Positions 18,072-27,170 of a DNA stretch of 64,000 bases are shown one piece after another. The first letter of the stretch is position 1, and the number at the start of each line of letters is the position of its first letter. The stretch lies in NCBI GenBank assembly GCA_039818345.1, contig JBCBUC010000006.1, positions 1 through 64,000 of the forward strand, written 5' to 3'. The notes beneath the pieces are model-generated. The model ran no database searches. It saw nothing but the letters and a program-made list of their open reading frames with translations, and was not told the DNA's origin. The DNA comes from Parvularcula sp039818345. GTDB lineage: Bacteria; Pseudomonadota; Alphaproteobacteria; Caulobacterales; Parvularculaceae. Made by a program: the position numbers and the translations under genes.

Positions 18072-19534
18072 CTAGGCTCAAGCTCAGATTCCCCGAGCTT
18101 CTTACCGGACGTGCGCTGATCGGTGGCTCTTGGATCAACGCGGTCGGCGGTGGATTACGACCTGTCACCAATCCAGCGACGCAGGAGCTCATTGCCGAAA
18201 TTGCTGAATGCGGCGCTGAGGAAACCGCGGCCGCCATCACAGCAGCAGACCGTGCGCTCAGCGAGTGGCGGCAGACTTCAGGGAAAAGCCGGTCTCAACT
18301 CTTGCGAAGCTGGCATGACTTGATCATACAGCACCAAGAGGATTTAGCACATCTTCTGACAGCGGAGCAAGGTAAGCCCTTGGCCGAAGCACGCGGCGAG
18401 ATTGCTTATGGGGCGAGCTATATCGAATGGTTCGCTGAAGAGGCTAAACGAGTCTATGGCGATGTAATTCCGGCGCGTTCGTCCGATCAACGAGTCATCT
18501 GCACCCGCCAACCTGTGGGTGTGGTTGCCTGCATCACCCCTTGGAATTTCCCCAATGCCATGCTGGCTAGGAAGATTGCACCCGCGCTGGCTGCAGGTTG
18601 CACGGTGGTGTGCAAGCCCGCCAACGAAACGCCGCTTAGCGCTCTTGCGCTTGGTATTCTCGCTGGAAAAGCCGGAATACCTGCAGGCGTAATCAACATT
18701 CTTGCAGGCCGTACGGAGGAAATAGGTGAAGCGCTCACATCCTCCCCGGTTGTCCGTAAACTCACGTTTACCGGGTCGACACCAGTTGGAAAGAAATTGG
18801 TCGCCGCTTGTGCAACCACCATGAAGCGCACCTCGATGGAGTTGGGCGGGAACGCACCCTTCCTCGTCTTTGAAGACGCGGACTTGGATAAGGCTGTCCA
18901 AGGTGCAATGGCTTCAAAATTCAGGAATGCCGGCCAAACATGTGTGTGCACAAACCGAATATTGGTTCAGTCATCAGTGTACGAACAGTTCAAGGTGAAA
19001 TTACGAGCGGCCATGGCTGGTCTCGTTATTGGTGATGGTGTCGAAGACGGTGTGACAGTGGGGCCTCTCATCCACGAAAAGGCGGCGTCAAGCGTCAAGG
19101 CCATGATAGACCAAGCGGTGAAGCAAGGTGCGGAAGCGATCACTGAAGATCACGAGGGAGTGTCGGGTCCGTGCTTCGTTCGTCCAACACTCCTCGATGA
19201 GGTGACGTCCAGCATGGACATCGTCCAACAAGAGATCTTTGGCCCTGTTGCACCACTTATGCGGTTTGAGACCGAGGAAGAGGCGATCCGTATAGCGAAC
19301 GATACGCCATTTGGTCTTGCCAGCTATTTCTACACAACGGATGCTGCGCGTGTTTGGCGCGTTGGCGAGGCGCTCGATTACGGCATGGTCGGGGTCAATG
19401 AAGGCATCATCTCGAATGAAGCCGCTCCTTTCGGGGGAATAAAAGAATCTGGCCACGGACGTGAGGGGTCTCGCTACGGCCTCGATGACTATCTCGATAT
19501 CAAATATCTCTGCGTCGGAGGAGTTCAACAATGA
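18068..19534 (+). CDS. gabD: NAD(P)-dependent succinate-semialdehyde dehydrogenase
   Basis: The 488-residue aldehyde dehydrogenase is of full family length. PWNFPNAMLARKIAPALAAG is the cofactor-binding signature. Glu258 in MELGG and catalytic Cys292 in NAGQTCVCTNR are present. The second cysteine, Cys294, is a hallmark of GabD-type enzymes. It oxidises succinate semialdehyde to succinate. Overlaps of 4 bp on both sides with the MFS and GABA transaminase genes place it in one tight operon, and pairing with gabT makes the substrate assignment more certain than sequence alone would. Confidence 0.88.
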   Translation: MTRLKLRFPELLTGRALIGGSWINAVGGGLRPVTNPATQELIAEIAECGAEETAAAITAADRALSEWRQTSGKSRSQLLRSWHDLIIQHQEDLAHLLTAEQGKPLAEARGEIAYGASYIEWFAEEAKRVYGDVIPARSSDQRVICTRQPVGVVACITPWNFPNAMLARKIAPALAAGCTVVCKPANETPLSALALGILAGKAGIPAGVINILAGRTEEIGEALTSSPVVRKLTFTGSTPVGKKLVAACATTMKRTSMELGGNAPFLVFEDADLDKAVQGAMASKFRNAGQTCVCTNRILVQSSVYEQFKVKLRAAMAGLVIGDGVEDGVTVGPLIHEKAASSVKAMIDQAVKQGAEAITEDHEGVSGPCFVRPTLLDEVTSSMDIVQQEIFGPVAPLMRFETEEEAIRIANDTPFGLASYFYTTDAARVWRVGEALDYGMVGVNEGIISNEAAPFGGIKESGHGREGSRYGLDDYLDIKYLCVGGVQQ

Positions 19535-20859
19535 ACGTAACAGCGCTTTCAGTATCGGACGGAACTGTAACCAATGCTCAGTGGCAGGAGCGTAAAAATG
19601 CTGCGATGGCTCGTGGAGAGGGGAATATCGCTTCACTCTTTGTAGATCGTGCAAAGGGATCGGAAATTTGGGACATCGAGGGGCAGCGTTACATCGATTT
19701 CGCCACCGGGATCGCGGTTTGCAACACAGGCCATAGTCATCCTCGCATTCAAAGCGCTGTGTCCGAACAGTTAGAGCGGTTCAGTCACACATGCATTATG
19801 GTGACCCCCTACGGCAGTGCCGTCCGGCTTGCAGAAAGGCTCAATGACGCTGCACCTGGCCCTTCACCCAAGAAAACGATGTTCGTCACCACCGGCGCGG
19901 AGGCCGTCGAAAACTGCATCAAGATTGCACGGGCTTACACCGGACGAAGGGGCATTGTGGCCTTCAACGGCGGCTATCACGGGCGCACAATGATGACGCT
20001 TGGCCTTACTGGAAAAATAACACCGTACAAAAACAAGTTTGGTCCTTTTCCGGGTGATATTTACCGTGCCCCGTTTCCGATCTCTCACTATGGAATCTCG
20101 ACAGAGCTTGCAAAAAATGCTCTGGAGTTGCTCTTCAAGACGGACTGTGATCCTTCGGACTGTGCTGCGATTATTGTTGAACCTGTCCAGGGCGAGGGCG
20201 GCTTCTATCCAGTTCCGGATGATTTTCTTGTCTACCTGCGCGAGGTTTGTGATCGGCACGGAATCGTTCTTATTGCCGATGAAATCCAATCTGGATTTGC
20301 CCGCACAGGTAAGATGTTCGCCTGTGAACATGCAGGGGTCGAACCCGACCTTATGACTTTTGCTAAAGGCGTAGCAGGCGGCTTTCCTCTCGCCGGGGTG
20401 ATAGGCAAGTCGGACATCATGGATGCACCTGAACCTGGTGGTCTCGGCGGCACCTATGCTGGATCCCCCATCGGTTGCGCGGCGGCGCATGCTGTTCTCG
20501 ATATCATTGAGGATGAAGGGTTGCTCGCCAAATCGGCGGCTATTGGAGAGACGTTCAGACAGCGCCTAATGGCGCTGCAGGACCGATATCCGCACCTTAT
20601 TGCTGAAGTTCGAGCGGATCGGGGCGCGATGATCGGCCTTGAACTGTCTTCAAATGGCGATCCGATGAAGCCGCTCCCTGATCTGACAAAACAGCTGCTG
20701 CAACAGTGCTATGCTGATGGTCTCATTGTCCTCACTTGCGGGATGTTCGGAAATGTCTTCCGTTTTCTTCCCGCACTGACGATGGGCGATGATATTCTCG
20801 CCGAGGGGCTGAGCGTTTTTGAGTCGGCATTTGATAAGGTCACGAGCTCCCAGACTTGA
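19531..20859 (+). CDS. gabT: 4-aminobutyrate (GABA) transaminase
   Basis: The 442-residue class III aminotransferase has Asp250 in LIADEIQSGFARTG, which binds the PLP ring nitrogen, and Lys279 in FAKGVAGGFPLAG, the Schiff-base lysine. IVEPVQGEGGF is typical of the GabT branch. It transfers the amino group of GABA to 2-oxoglutarate, giving succinate semialdehyde for the preceding dehydrogenase. It is the last gene of the operon. Related substrates such as 5-aminovalerate or putrescine cannot be excluded. Confidence 0.88.
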   Translation: MNVTALSVSDGTVTNAQWQERKNAAMARGEGNIASLFVDRAKGSEIWDIEGQRYIDFATGIAVCNTGHSHPRIQSAVSEQLERFSHTCIMVTPYGSAVRLAERLNDAAPGPSPKKTMFVTTGAEAVENCIKIARAYTGRRGIVAFNGGYHGRTMMTLGLTGKITPYKNKFGPFPGDIYRAPFPISHYGISTELAKNALELLFKTDCDPSDCAAIIVEPVQGEGGFYPVPDDFLVYLREVCDRHGIVLIADEIQSGFARTGKMFACEHAGVEPDLMTFAKGVAGGFPLAGVIGKSDIMDAPEPGGLGGTYAGSPIGCAAAHAVLDIIEDEGLLAKSAAIGETFRQRLMALQDRYPHLIAEVRADRGAMIGLELSSNGDPMKPLPDLTKQLLQQCYADGLIVLTCGMFGNVFRFLPALTMGDDILAEGLSVFESAFDKVTSSQT

Positions 20860-21707
20860 TGGTGGCCGAAGATAGGCGACTGTTGCTGGAGATGATTAAC
20901 GCGTTAGCGTCATGGGATTCGCCAGTGACGGCGTACTTGATTACAAAGATAGTGTCGTGCCGGCCATCAGTGCAAGTAATCTCTCCGGGAACGTTCTTTT
21001 GATTGACAGCGTTGGCGATCGCCTTGTGGAGTGACTTTTTATCGTCGCGCCTTGCCGCAGCGCAATCGTGTACAAACAATCCACTCAGCTACGGGTGGCT
21101 TGCTGGCGAGTTTAAAACCGGGCAAACGAACTCAACCGTCTTTAAGAAGATCCTCGTGCTGGTTAAGTGTATACGACTGAGCGTTGAGTATTGGCGAACG
21201 AGCTTGCCATGGCATCAATCGAAACAACTCCAAGCTCTACGGATTGAACCGCTATCTCTATGAGTGGGCTCTACCTTAGGGCCGGTTATTCTTGATCAGA
21301 AATACGTGACCATCCGTTCAAAGACCTAAATCACTATAGCCAACCTCCCTCGCTTCGACCCATTCGTTAGCGGATTGTCTGGTGGTGGTAGGTTTTCGTC
21401 TAGAGGCTCTCTGAGCTCAGCATAAGGTTGAACGCTGAGCCAGTTTTTCTAGGAGGTCTCGACCGCGTGGGTCCCAATCAATCGAGCGTCTTGTCAAAGT
21501 TCGGTCGCCAGGTACGTGCCTGGCCAACCGAGAGTAGGGCACTGTAAGGCCTTCCGTAGGCATTGGTTATCCTTTTCAAGTTTTTGCACCGCTTGGCCTG
21601 ACAGTTGACCCCGGTGGCACATTATCATCATGTGCGTGCGCACGTATGGTATGCTGGCACCGCTTGGTCATGTGAGGCTACCTCCAGGTGGGTTTGAAGG
21701 AATGACG
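20860..21707. other. Long poorly coding stretch with mobile-element debris
   Basis: About 850 bp follow the gab operon without a gene I can defend. A 10-bp palindrome TAACGCGTTA lies at 20897-20906. A short minus-strand frame at 20840-21079 has no recognisable motif. An IS3-like fragment lies at 21494-21628. The base pattern is irregular, with frequent stops in all frames, as expected of decayed inserted DNA. Confidence 0.5.
21494..21628 (-). pseudogene. Possible IS3-family OrfA remnant
   Basis: A 44-residue frame contains SGQAVQKLEKDNQCLRKAL, which resembles the coiled-coil end of IS3-type OrfA proteins (pattern QAV.KLEKEN.RLR.A..DLTLDK). The continuation is broken. No OrfB or terminal repeats were found. 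Short coiled coils can match by chance, so confidence is low. Confidence 0.3.
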
Positions 21708-23804
21708 ATGGTTAGAGTTGACGGTGGAAACGAACGGTCGGAGCAAATAACCGAAAACCCACCGATCGAGTCCCTTTCGGATGTGAGCTACACATCGGGA
21801 GTTTACACAGCAAATTCGTCAAGTTCGCTGTACTGCACTCCTGGCGCCGCTTTTTTCTTTCGGCCTTCAGCGCCAAACGATGTCAATGGTCCTCGTCTTT
21901 CAGTTAACGGTGAGACCGCTCGGCAGCTCCATGATGCATCTGGCAAATTGAAGGCTGGATATCTTCAGCCTACAGAGGCCTATTTGATCTATCGAGAGCG
22001 CGCCCTTTATCGCGTGATCGGTGGCGGCGGCTCGATGACAATCGTGCGGGCAAATAACGTTCGTGGAATAGACGGAATAACATACACAGCGAACTTACCG
22101 GTGGGTGTGCCCAAGGTTTCGCACGAGCTGCTGGTTCAGTTTTCACCGTCCGTTGGCAATCGTGATAAACCGACGATCGCGTTTAAAGAATATAACAACA
22201 GTGAGGCGCTTTCGATCCGAGACTCAAACTCCGTGCGCCTTTCAGCGGGTGAGCTCAATTCAGCATCGCAGTATCTTGGAGTGATCTCCGGCAAGAGATT
22301 TATTCTGATCAATTACGTATCAACTGCAGAGAAAAAAACAAAAGACGAGGCGTTCGCTGCTGCGGTGTCCTTAGATCGAAAGCTGTCCAGCGCATTGATG
22401 GCTAGGCAGCTGGGGCAAGTGATGAGCCCACTGACCAATGGCGGTCGTGAACGCGAGCCAGTCTTGGTGACATCAAACCACCATCGCGGTTGGACTGCAT
22501 CTGTTGGTGATGAGAAGAGGTTGCCGCTTATAGCGTCTAAAGATCTTTATATCGATTATCAGCATTTACGCATGGGCCATACGCATCGATTGATCGCCAA
22601 GGCATCGACGTCCTTGTCTTTCATAGATCGGACCTACACGGCATTGGCCGGGACAGTCGTGGACGTGGTGCGCATCGACAAAAAGGGCAATCACTTAGAC
22701 TTTGTCGTGAGTGGACATCCAACGCCCCCGCATCTCGATGAAAAACGTTCCTATTTGTTGCCGCCCCGAGAGGTGTGCTTCATCACTGGTGGACAGTCGC
22801 TGGCCGAGCGTTGTGTGAGTAGCGGCGGATTGCATGGACTTCAATTGGCGCTCAGGGATTTGGGGTCAGCAACACAATCGATTTACGCGCTTAATGGCGC
22901 CATGGGTTCGACGGGACTAGTCGATTTCACGGGGGAGGCTGATGATTATTGGTGGGATCATGTAAAACAGGGTCCTGGACCCATGGCGCTTCGTTGGAAC
23001 GAGATCCTTCAGGGGAGACCGCCATCACAGCCAGAACCACGGTTTGTCTACTGGGTTTTCGGACAAAAGGATTCAGGTGCCATTGGTCAAGTCGACCCTG
23101 CGTACACCACAGAATTTTATCTCGCGCAATATCGAGCTCTCTTTACGTGGATGCGTGAGCAACTCGGGCGCCAAGACTTTCCGATTGTTATATCTCCGTA
23201 TGCGAAAAAAGATAATAATGTGACTCCCAGTGATCGAATGATCTCCGCAATCCGTTGGGTTGAGTTGGATCTCATCAACAACGATAAGCACATACATCTT
23301 GGTCCAGCGCTCTATGATTTACCGTTCTCGTTTGCTGACGCGCATCCATCAATGACGGCAACAATCTACCAAGGCTATCGATTGGGGATCGTGATCGACA
23401 GACTGTTGAATTCGAGCACCGAGAGCAATGGTCCTAAGATCATCGGGTTTGTAAGAGAAACGGACACCGAGGTCTCGATTACCATTGAGCAGGGGATGCC
23501 AGGAAAGGTGTTCGACTCCCCATCTGAACTTGGTCACGTTGGTGTCTTTGCGCAAGGTGAAGATCCGCTTGTCACCGATCCTGCTATCGTCATCAAACAG
23601 ACGAAAAAGAAGGATAGATCACGTGTGGTTTACACACTGACTCTTGACCGCTCAATCGGGGACGACCCAGAGTTGATGTGGCCCTGGGGCGCCATGACGT
23701 CAGTGCGTGAGGCAAAGTTCCCGGTTGATACTCTGAATGTGCCCGTTAGCGCGGGGTGGAACAATCACCCTCCACTTGAACCAATCCGGACACGCCAGAT
23801 ATAA
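21708..23804 (+). CDS. SGNH-type hydrolase with phage-tail-like N-terminus
   Basis: I start at the ATG at 21708 because AAGGA is about 6 nt upstream. Starts at 21630 and 21702 are less well placed. The 698-residue product has an N-terminal part (about 15-125) with the PRLSVNG...AGYL..TEAYLIYRERALYRVIG pattern seen in phage tail-fibre proteins. An SGNH/sialate-esterase-like domain has VCFITGGQSLAE at the nucleophile block and FADAHPS as the Asp-x-His block. A C-terminal beta domain follows. Such enzymes deacetylate surface sugars. There is no signal peptide. It stands alone among mobile debris, so a prophage remnant or captured tail gene is likely. Confidence 0.6.
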   Translation: MVRVDGGNERSEQITENPPIESLSDVSYTSGVYTANSSSSLYCTPGAAFFFRPSAPNDVNGPRLSVNGETARQLHDASGKLKAGYLQPTEAYLIYRERALYRVIGGGGSMTIVRANNVRGIDGITYTANLPVGVPKVSHELLVQFSPSVGNRDKPTIAFKEYNNSEALSIRDSNSVRLSAGELNSASQYLGVISGKRFILINYVSTAEKKTKDEAFAAAVSLDRKLSSALMARQLGQVMSPLTNGGREREPVLVTSNHHRGWTASVGDEKRLPLIASKDLYIDYQHLRMGHTHRLIAKASTSLSFIDRTYTALAGTVVDVVRIDKKGNHLDFVVSGHPTPPHLDEKRSYLLPPREVCFITGGQSLAERCVSSGGLHGLQLALRDLGSATQSIYALNGAMGSTGLVDFTGEADDYWWDHVKQGPGPMALRWNEILQGRPPSQPEPRFVYWVFGQKDSGAIGQVDPAYTTEFYLAQYRALFTWMREQLGRQDFPIVISPYAKKDNNVTPSDRMISAIRWVELDLINNDKHIHLGPALYDLPFSFADAHPSMTATIYQGYRLGIVIDRLLNSSTESNGPKIIGFVRETDTEVSITIEQGMPGKVFDSPSELGHVGVFAQGEDPLVTDPAIVIKQTKKKDRSRVVYTLTLDRSIGDDPELMWPWGAMTSVREAKFPVDTLNVPVSAGWNNHPPLEPIRTRQI

Positions 23805-23913
23805 TCAACTATGCTTTTCATTATCCCTGCGAACGCCAGTCTTTTGACAAGCGCCCATAGGGTATTGAGTCTCGCGCACCGATGGTCGGTGAACAGAACG
23901 AAAATGTCAGCAC

Positions 23914-24132
23914 CTATGATGTGCTGGTGCGCTCGGCCAACATCGCATCGGCGATTTTGTAGGCCGTGCGCGCGAACTTGCGTGCGTTCAACTCGCTGTC
24001 GCTTTCGCTTTGCCGAATAACCTCAGCAAGTGTTTGCGCAGCGAAATAGTCTCGTAGAGTCATCCCTGGTTCTAGGTTGTCGGAGCTGCCCGCTGCGGGG
24101 AACGCTGCACCGCCCTGTTGGTCTATCGCCAT
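23914..24132 (-). CDS. Small phage-type conserved protein
   Basis: A 72-residue protein containing GGAAFP followed by EPGMTLRDYFAAQTLAEVI and a closing AYKIADAMLAERT. This GMTLRDYFAAQ...YxIADAML pattern is common in small hypothetical proteins of tailed phages and prophages. I prefer the ATG at 24132, which has AAGGA about 10 nt upstream, over 24141, which has almost no spacing. Its function is unknown. With the tail-like hydrolase upstream it supports a phage origin for the island. Confidence 0.7.
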   Translation of the reverse strand: MAIDQQGGAAFPAAGSSDNLEPGMTLRDYFAAQTLAEVIRQSESDSELNARKFARTAYKIADAMLAERTSTS

Positions 24133-24141
24133 TGTCCACAT

Positions 24142-24528
24142 GTCCTTGTTTGATTGAATAATGAGAGCTTTCGACGACTGGTTAGCAGACTGCTATCACC
24201 TGTCTATGACATCAGCGTCAAGGTCGTTGCTGACCAGATGCGGTTAGTTTTAGTCGCCGTTATTACGGCGTATGCAGAAAGAAGACACCTTTGAACCATG
24301 ATCCACGATAAGTCATCAATGGGCTGGGGCGCCCTGAGGGTGTTACTTAAGATTGCAGGACTTTGGCCTATCAGGCGGGCTGAAGCGTGTGTCAAAACGT
24401 TGTCTGGTTTCGACAACTAAGGACGCCGCTTATCATGCCGTATTTGTTGGTGGGTTCTTGAACGAGGGCTGCGCTCACGGTGTGGGCGCTGGCCTGGAAA
24501 CGGGTTGGTTCCCAGGCCAGTTTTCTTG
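24142..24528. other. Gene-free stretch downstream of the TonB receptor gene
   Basis: About 390 bp lie between the small phage-type gene and the end of the TonB receptor gene. Apart from the stem-loop at 24489-24520, I see no gene, repeat or RNA. Confidence 0.5.
24489..24520. terminator. Stem-loop after the TonB receptor gene
   Basis: CTGGCCTGG at 24489-24497 pairs perfectly with CCAGGCCAG at 24512-24520. It lies 8 bp beyond the stop of the minus-strand receptor gene. The T-rich run (TTTTCTTGTT) is on the plus-strand side, so it is better placed to block transcription running from the island into the receptor gene. Confidence 0.5.
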
Positions 24529-26997
24529 TTAGTCGAAGGTGTATCTCAGCCGTACACCGACGGAGCGCGGCGCGAGAACGTTCGTCCGGAATGACCGAAC
24601 GTTTGCACCGAGAATGTTCTGATTGAACAACTCGTTCGCTGCGACGCTCGTCTCTGATAATGAGTTGAAGATATTGTCAGCATAAAGTGTAGCTGTCCAA
24701 CGATCCGCCTCATAGACAAGGGCCGCATTGGCGCGGCCGAAGCTTGGTAGCGTCAGGCTATCGCCCCGAGCACCTGCTTCGTCGAGCACATCGCTCTGCC
24801 ATGCATAACCGCCATCGACCGACAATGTGTCTCCCGATGGAAGGTCCCAGACGTAAGTGCCGAAAACAGAGAACTGCGTTTCCGGTGAACCAGGAAGTCG
24901 ATCGCCCGACTCGCCAGCCTCGAACGCGGTGCCAAAACCAGGCGGCGAAATTGTTGTCACAAGGTCAGGCACATCCTCGGTCAATTCGGCGTTCACGTAG
25001 GAGAACGAGCTGCGAATGTTAAAGGAGTCAGTGACCTGCAGGCTACTGAAGAGATCAACACCAATGCTTTCCGCGGCGCCTGCGTTGACAAAAATCGATG
25101 TCCCCGCGTTCACCGATGTCGCGGAAATCTGCGGGTCGGTCCATTCGATAAAGTAGGCTGAACCATTGACCACCAGGTCACCGTCGAGCCAGCTGGTCTT
25201 GACGCCGATTTCATAGTTATCGACGGTATCAGCCGTGTACGATCGTTCACTAATTTGCCGAATATCATTGGCTGGATCTGGCCCGAACTGTTGACCAGCA
25301 GACAACAGGCAAAGGCCTTGCGATGCGTTCGGGTCGAAGGCTGGGCATGGCGCACCGGCGTTTTGACCACCAACGCGATAGCCTTGACTAAAGGTCGCGT
25401 AGACAAGATTTCCATTATCAAACGTGTACGATGTATTGACTTTAAAGAGCGTGCCGTTTTCATCGAAATCGGTTTCAAAACCGACATTGTCTTCCACGGC
25501 GCCGACCCCGAATGGATCTGACCGTTGGTCGTCGGGCAGACCGTCAAAGACATACTCAACGATCGGGAAGAAGGTCACGTTGCCTGTTTTAAGGTTGTAG
25601 TCGTAGTAACGGGCGCCAACCGTGACATCCCATTTCTCAGTGATATCGAAACCAACCTCGCCAAAGAATGCGATTTCGTTCAGCTCTTGTCTGTCAGCGG
25701 AAAAATACTCCAGCGTGCCAGTGTCAGGAAGTGGCTCGCCCAAGAACTCGATATAGCCTGGCGTGAACTCCGATGACACAGCGTCATAGGAATTGTCATT
25801 GTAGAACGCGCCTACGATCCAGTTGTACCGATGGTCACCTGTAGAAACGAGGCGAACCTCTTGGTTAAAGATCTCGGTTTGATCGTCCTCAAAGGTGAAA
25901 GCCGTGAAGGTTGGAAACGTTTCATAGCTATATTCGAGAGTGATCAGAAGATCGGTTTGATCACGTTGCCCATTCTCTGTTGTTTTGGCGTAACCCGATG
26001 CCGAGGTGAGTTCCGCGAAACCAAGGTCAGCCACTACTTCTAGGGCCAAAAGCTGGTTTTCGCGCTCATTAGGCTCAAGCACCCGTTGCGCCGATTCATA
26101 ATCGTCAGTCTGCAGAATACCGCGACGGCCTGATGTGTTCCGACCTCCGTTTTCCTGCTTTTGATAGTAGTAGGTGAGAGTTGCATCGACCGCGTCGATC
26201 GGCTGCCAGCGCGCTGCAAAACGACCGGAGAGGATTTCCTCAGTGTTGACATCCTCGAAAGATCTTAGGTTGGCAGCTACCGCCGCGGAATCAGAAAAAT
26301 CAGGATCAGGGTTCGAGACGCCGACTTCTTGCACCACGAAGGGATAGTCGATGAAGCCCTTATCATCGAGGTAATCAACTGAGCCGCGTACGGCAAAGCG
26401 ATCAGTAACCGGAAGGTTAAAGGTTAGTCCCGTGTCTGTGCTTAGGCCGTCGCCTTCGTTCAAATAGCTGTACATGTCCGTCCGCACTTCGAGCATAGGC
26501 GCATCGAAGCTTGGTTGGTTCGGGATGTAGCGGATGGCGCCGCCCATCGTACCAGCGCCATAAAGTGTTCCTTGCGGCCCAAGCAGCACCTCGACCCGCT
26601 CAACGTCATTGATACGCAGATCAACAAAGAGCGGAATGTTGCCGACATAGGTCGCGACCGTGCCGCCACCATCGGGCTGACCAAAGGCATTCTGCAGCGG
26701 CTCAGCGTTCAAACCGCGGACAACAATCCTGTTGCCGTCACGTCCGCCTTGGTCCGAAATGTTCAAGCCTGGCACGAACTGAGCAAGTTCAGAGATATCA
26801 CCGAAACCTTGGCGTTCGAGTTGTTCTTGGCCGACAGCTGCGATGTTGAGAGGAATATCCTGAATCGATTCGGCACGGCGTGTTGCGGTCACGATGAGCG
26901 TGTCATCGTCTTGTGCGTAGGCAGACAACCCTGTCGTGCACATTGCGATCAGGCTAACGGAAGATGTAAGCGCTCCAAGACGCGTTTGCTTTTTCAC
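24529..26997 (-). CDS. TonB-dependent outer-membrane receptor
   Basis: The 822-residue product starts at a GTG at 26997 with GGGGAG upstream and has a signal peptide ending AYAQ. A full plug follows: TLIVTATRRAESIQDIPLNI, then the INDVERVEVLLGPQGTLYGAG signature, then the barrel ending in GVRLRYTFD. It belongs to the large family of receptors used by aquatic proteobacteria for glycans, siderophores or other bulky ligands. It is divergent from a TPR-sulfotransferase gene across about 170 bp, a pairing that recurs in related bacteria. The ligand is unknown. Confidence 0.88.
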   Translation of the reverse strand: MKKQTRLGALTSSVSLIAMCTTGLSAYAQDDDTLIVTATRRAESIQDIPLNIAAVGQEQLERQGFGDISELAQFVPGLNISDQGGRDGNRIVVRGLNAEPLQNAFGQPDGGGTVATYVGNIPLFVDLRINDVERVEVLLGPQGTLYGAGTMGGAIRYIPNQPSFDAPMLEVRTDMYSYLNEGDGLSTDTGLTFNLPVTDRFAVRGSVDYLDDKGFIDYPFVVQEVGVSNPDPDFSDSAAVAANLRSFEDVNTEEILSGRFAARWQPIDAVDATLTYYYQKQENGGRNTSGRRGILQTDDYESAQRVLEPNERENQLLALEVVADLGFAELTSASGYAKTTENGQRDQTDLLITLEYSYETFPTFTAFTFEDDQTEIFNQEVRLVSTGDHRYNWIVGAFYNDNSYDAVSSEFTPGYIEFLGEPLPDTGTLEYFSADRQELNEIAFFGEVGFDITEKWDVTVGARYYDYNLKTGNVTFFPIVEYVFDGLPDDQRSDPFGVGAVEDNVGFETDFDENGTLFKVNTSYTFDNGNLVYATFSQGYRVGGQNAGAPCPAFDPNASQGLCLLSAGQQFGPDPANDIRQISERSYTADTVDNYEIGVKTSWLDGDLVVNGSAYFIEWTDPQISATSVNAGTSIFVNAGAAESIGVDLFSSLQVTDSFNIRSSFSYVNAELTEDVPDLVTTISPPGFGTAFEAGESGDRLPGSPETQFSVFGTYVWDLPSGDTLSVDGGYAWQSDVLDEAGARGDSLTLPSFGRANAALVYEADRWTATLYADNIFNSLSETSVAANELFNQNILGANVRSFRTNVLAPRSVGVRLRYTFD

Positions 26998-27170
26998 TGC
27001 GAGCTCCCCAGCGTTCGGTCGGCTACCCGCACTCCGGGTCCGTCATCCGGCTTTGCGCGTTGCTTCGCCGGTGAGGCTCTTCGCAACGCACAATGGTACG
27101 CGATGGAAAGTTCAAATTGATCTAAAGTCAATGCAGAACTGCCATAATGCGGCATCTTGAAGGCAGAACG

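Noticed and set aside
20840..21079. 79-residue minus-strand frame after gabT
   Set aside because: It overlaps the end of gabT in the opposite direction, has no recognisable sequence and no clear ribosome-binding site.
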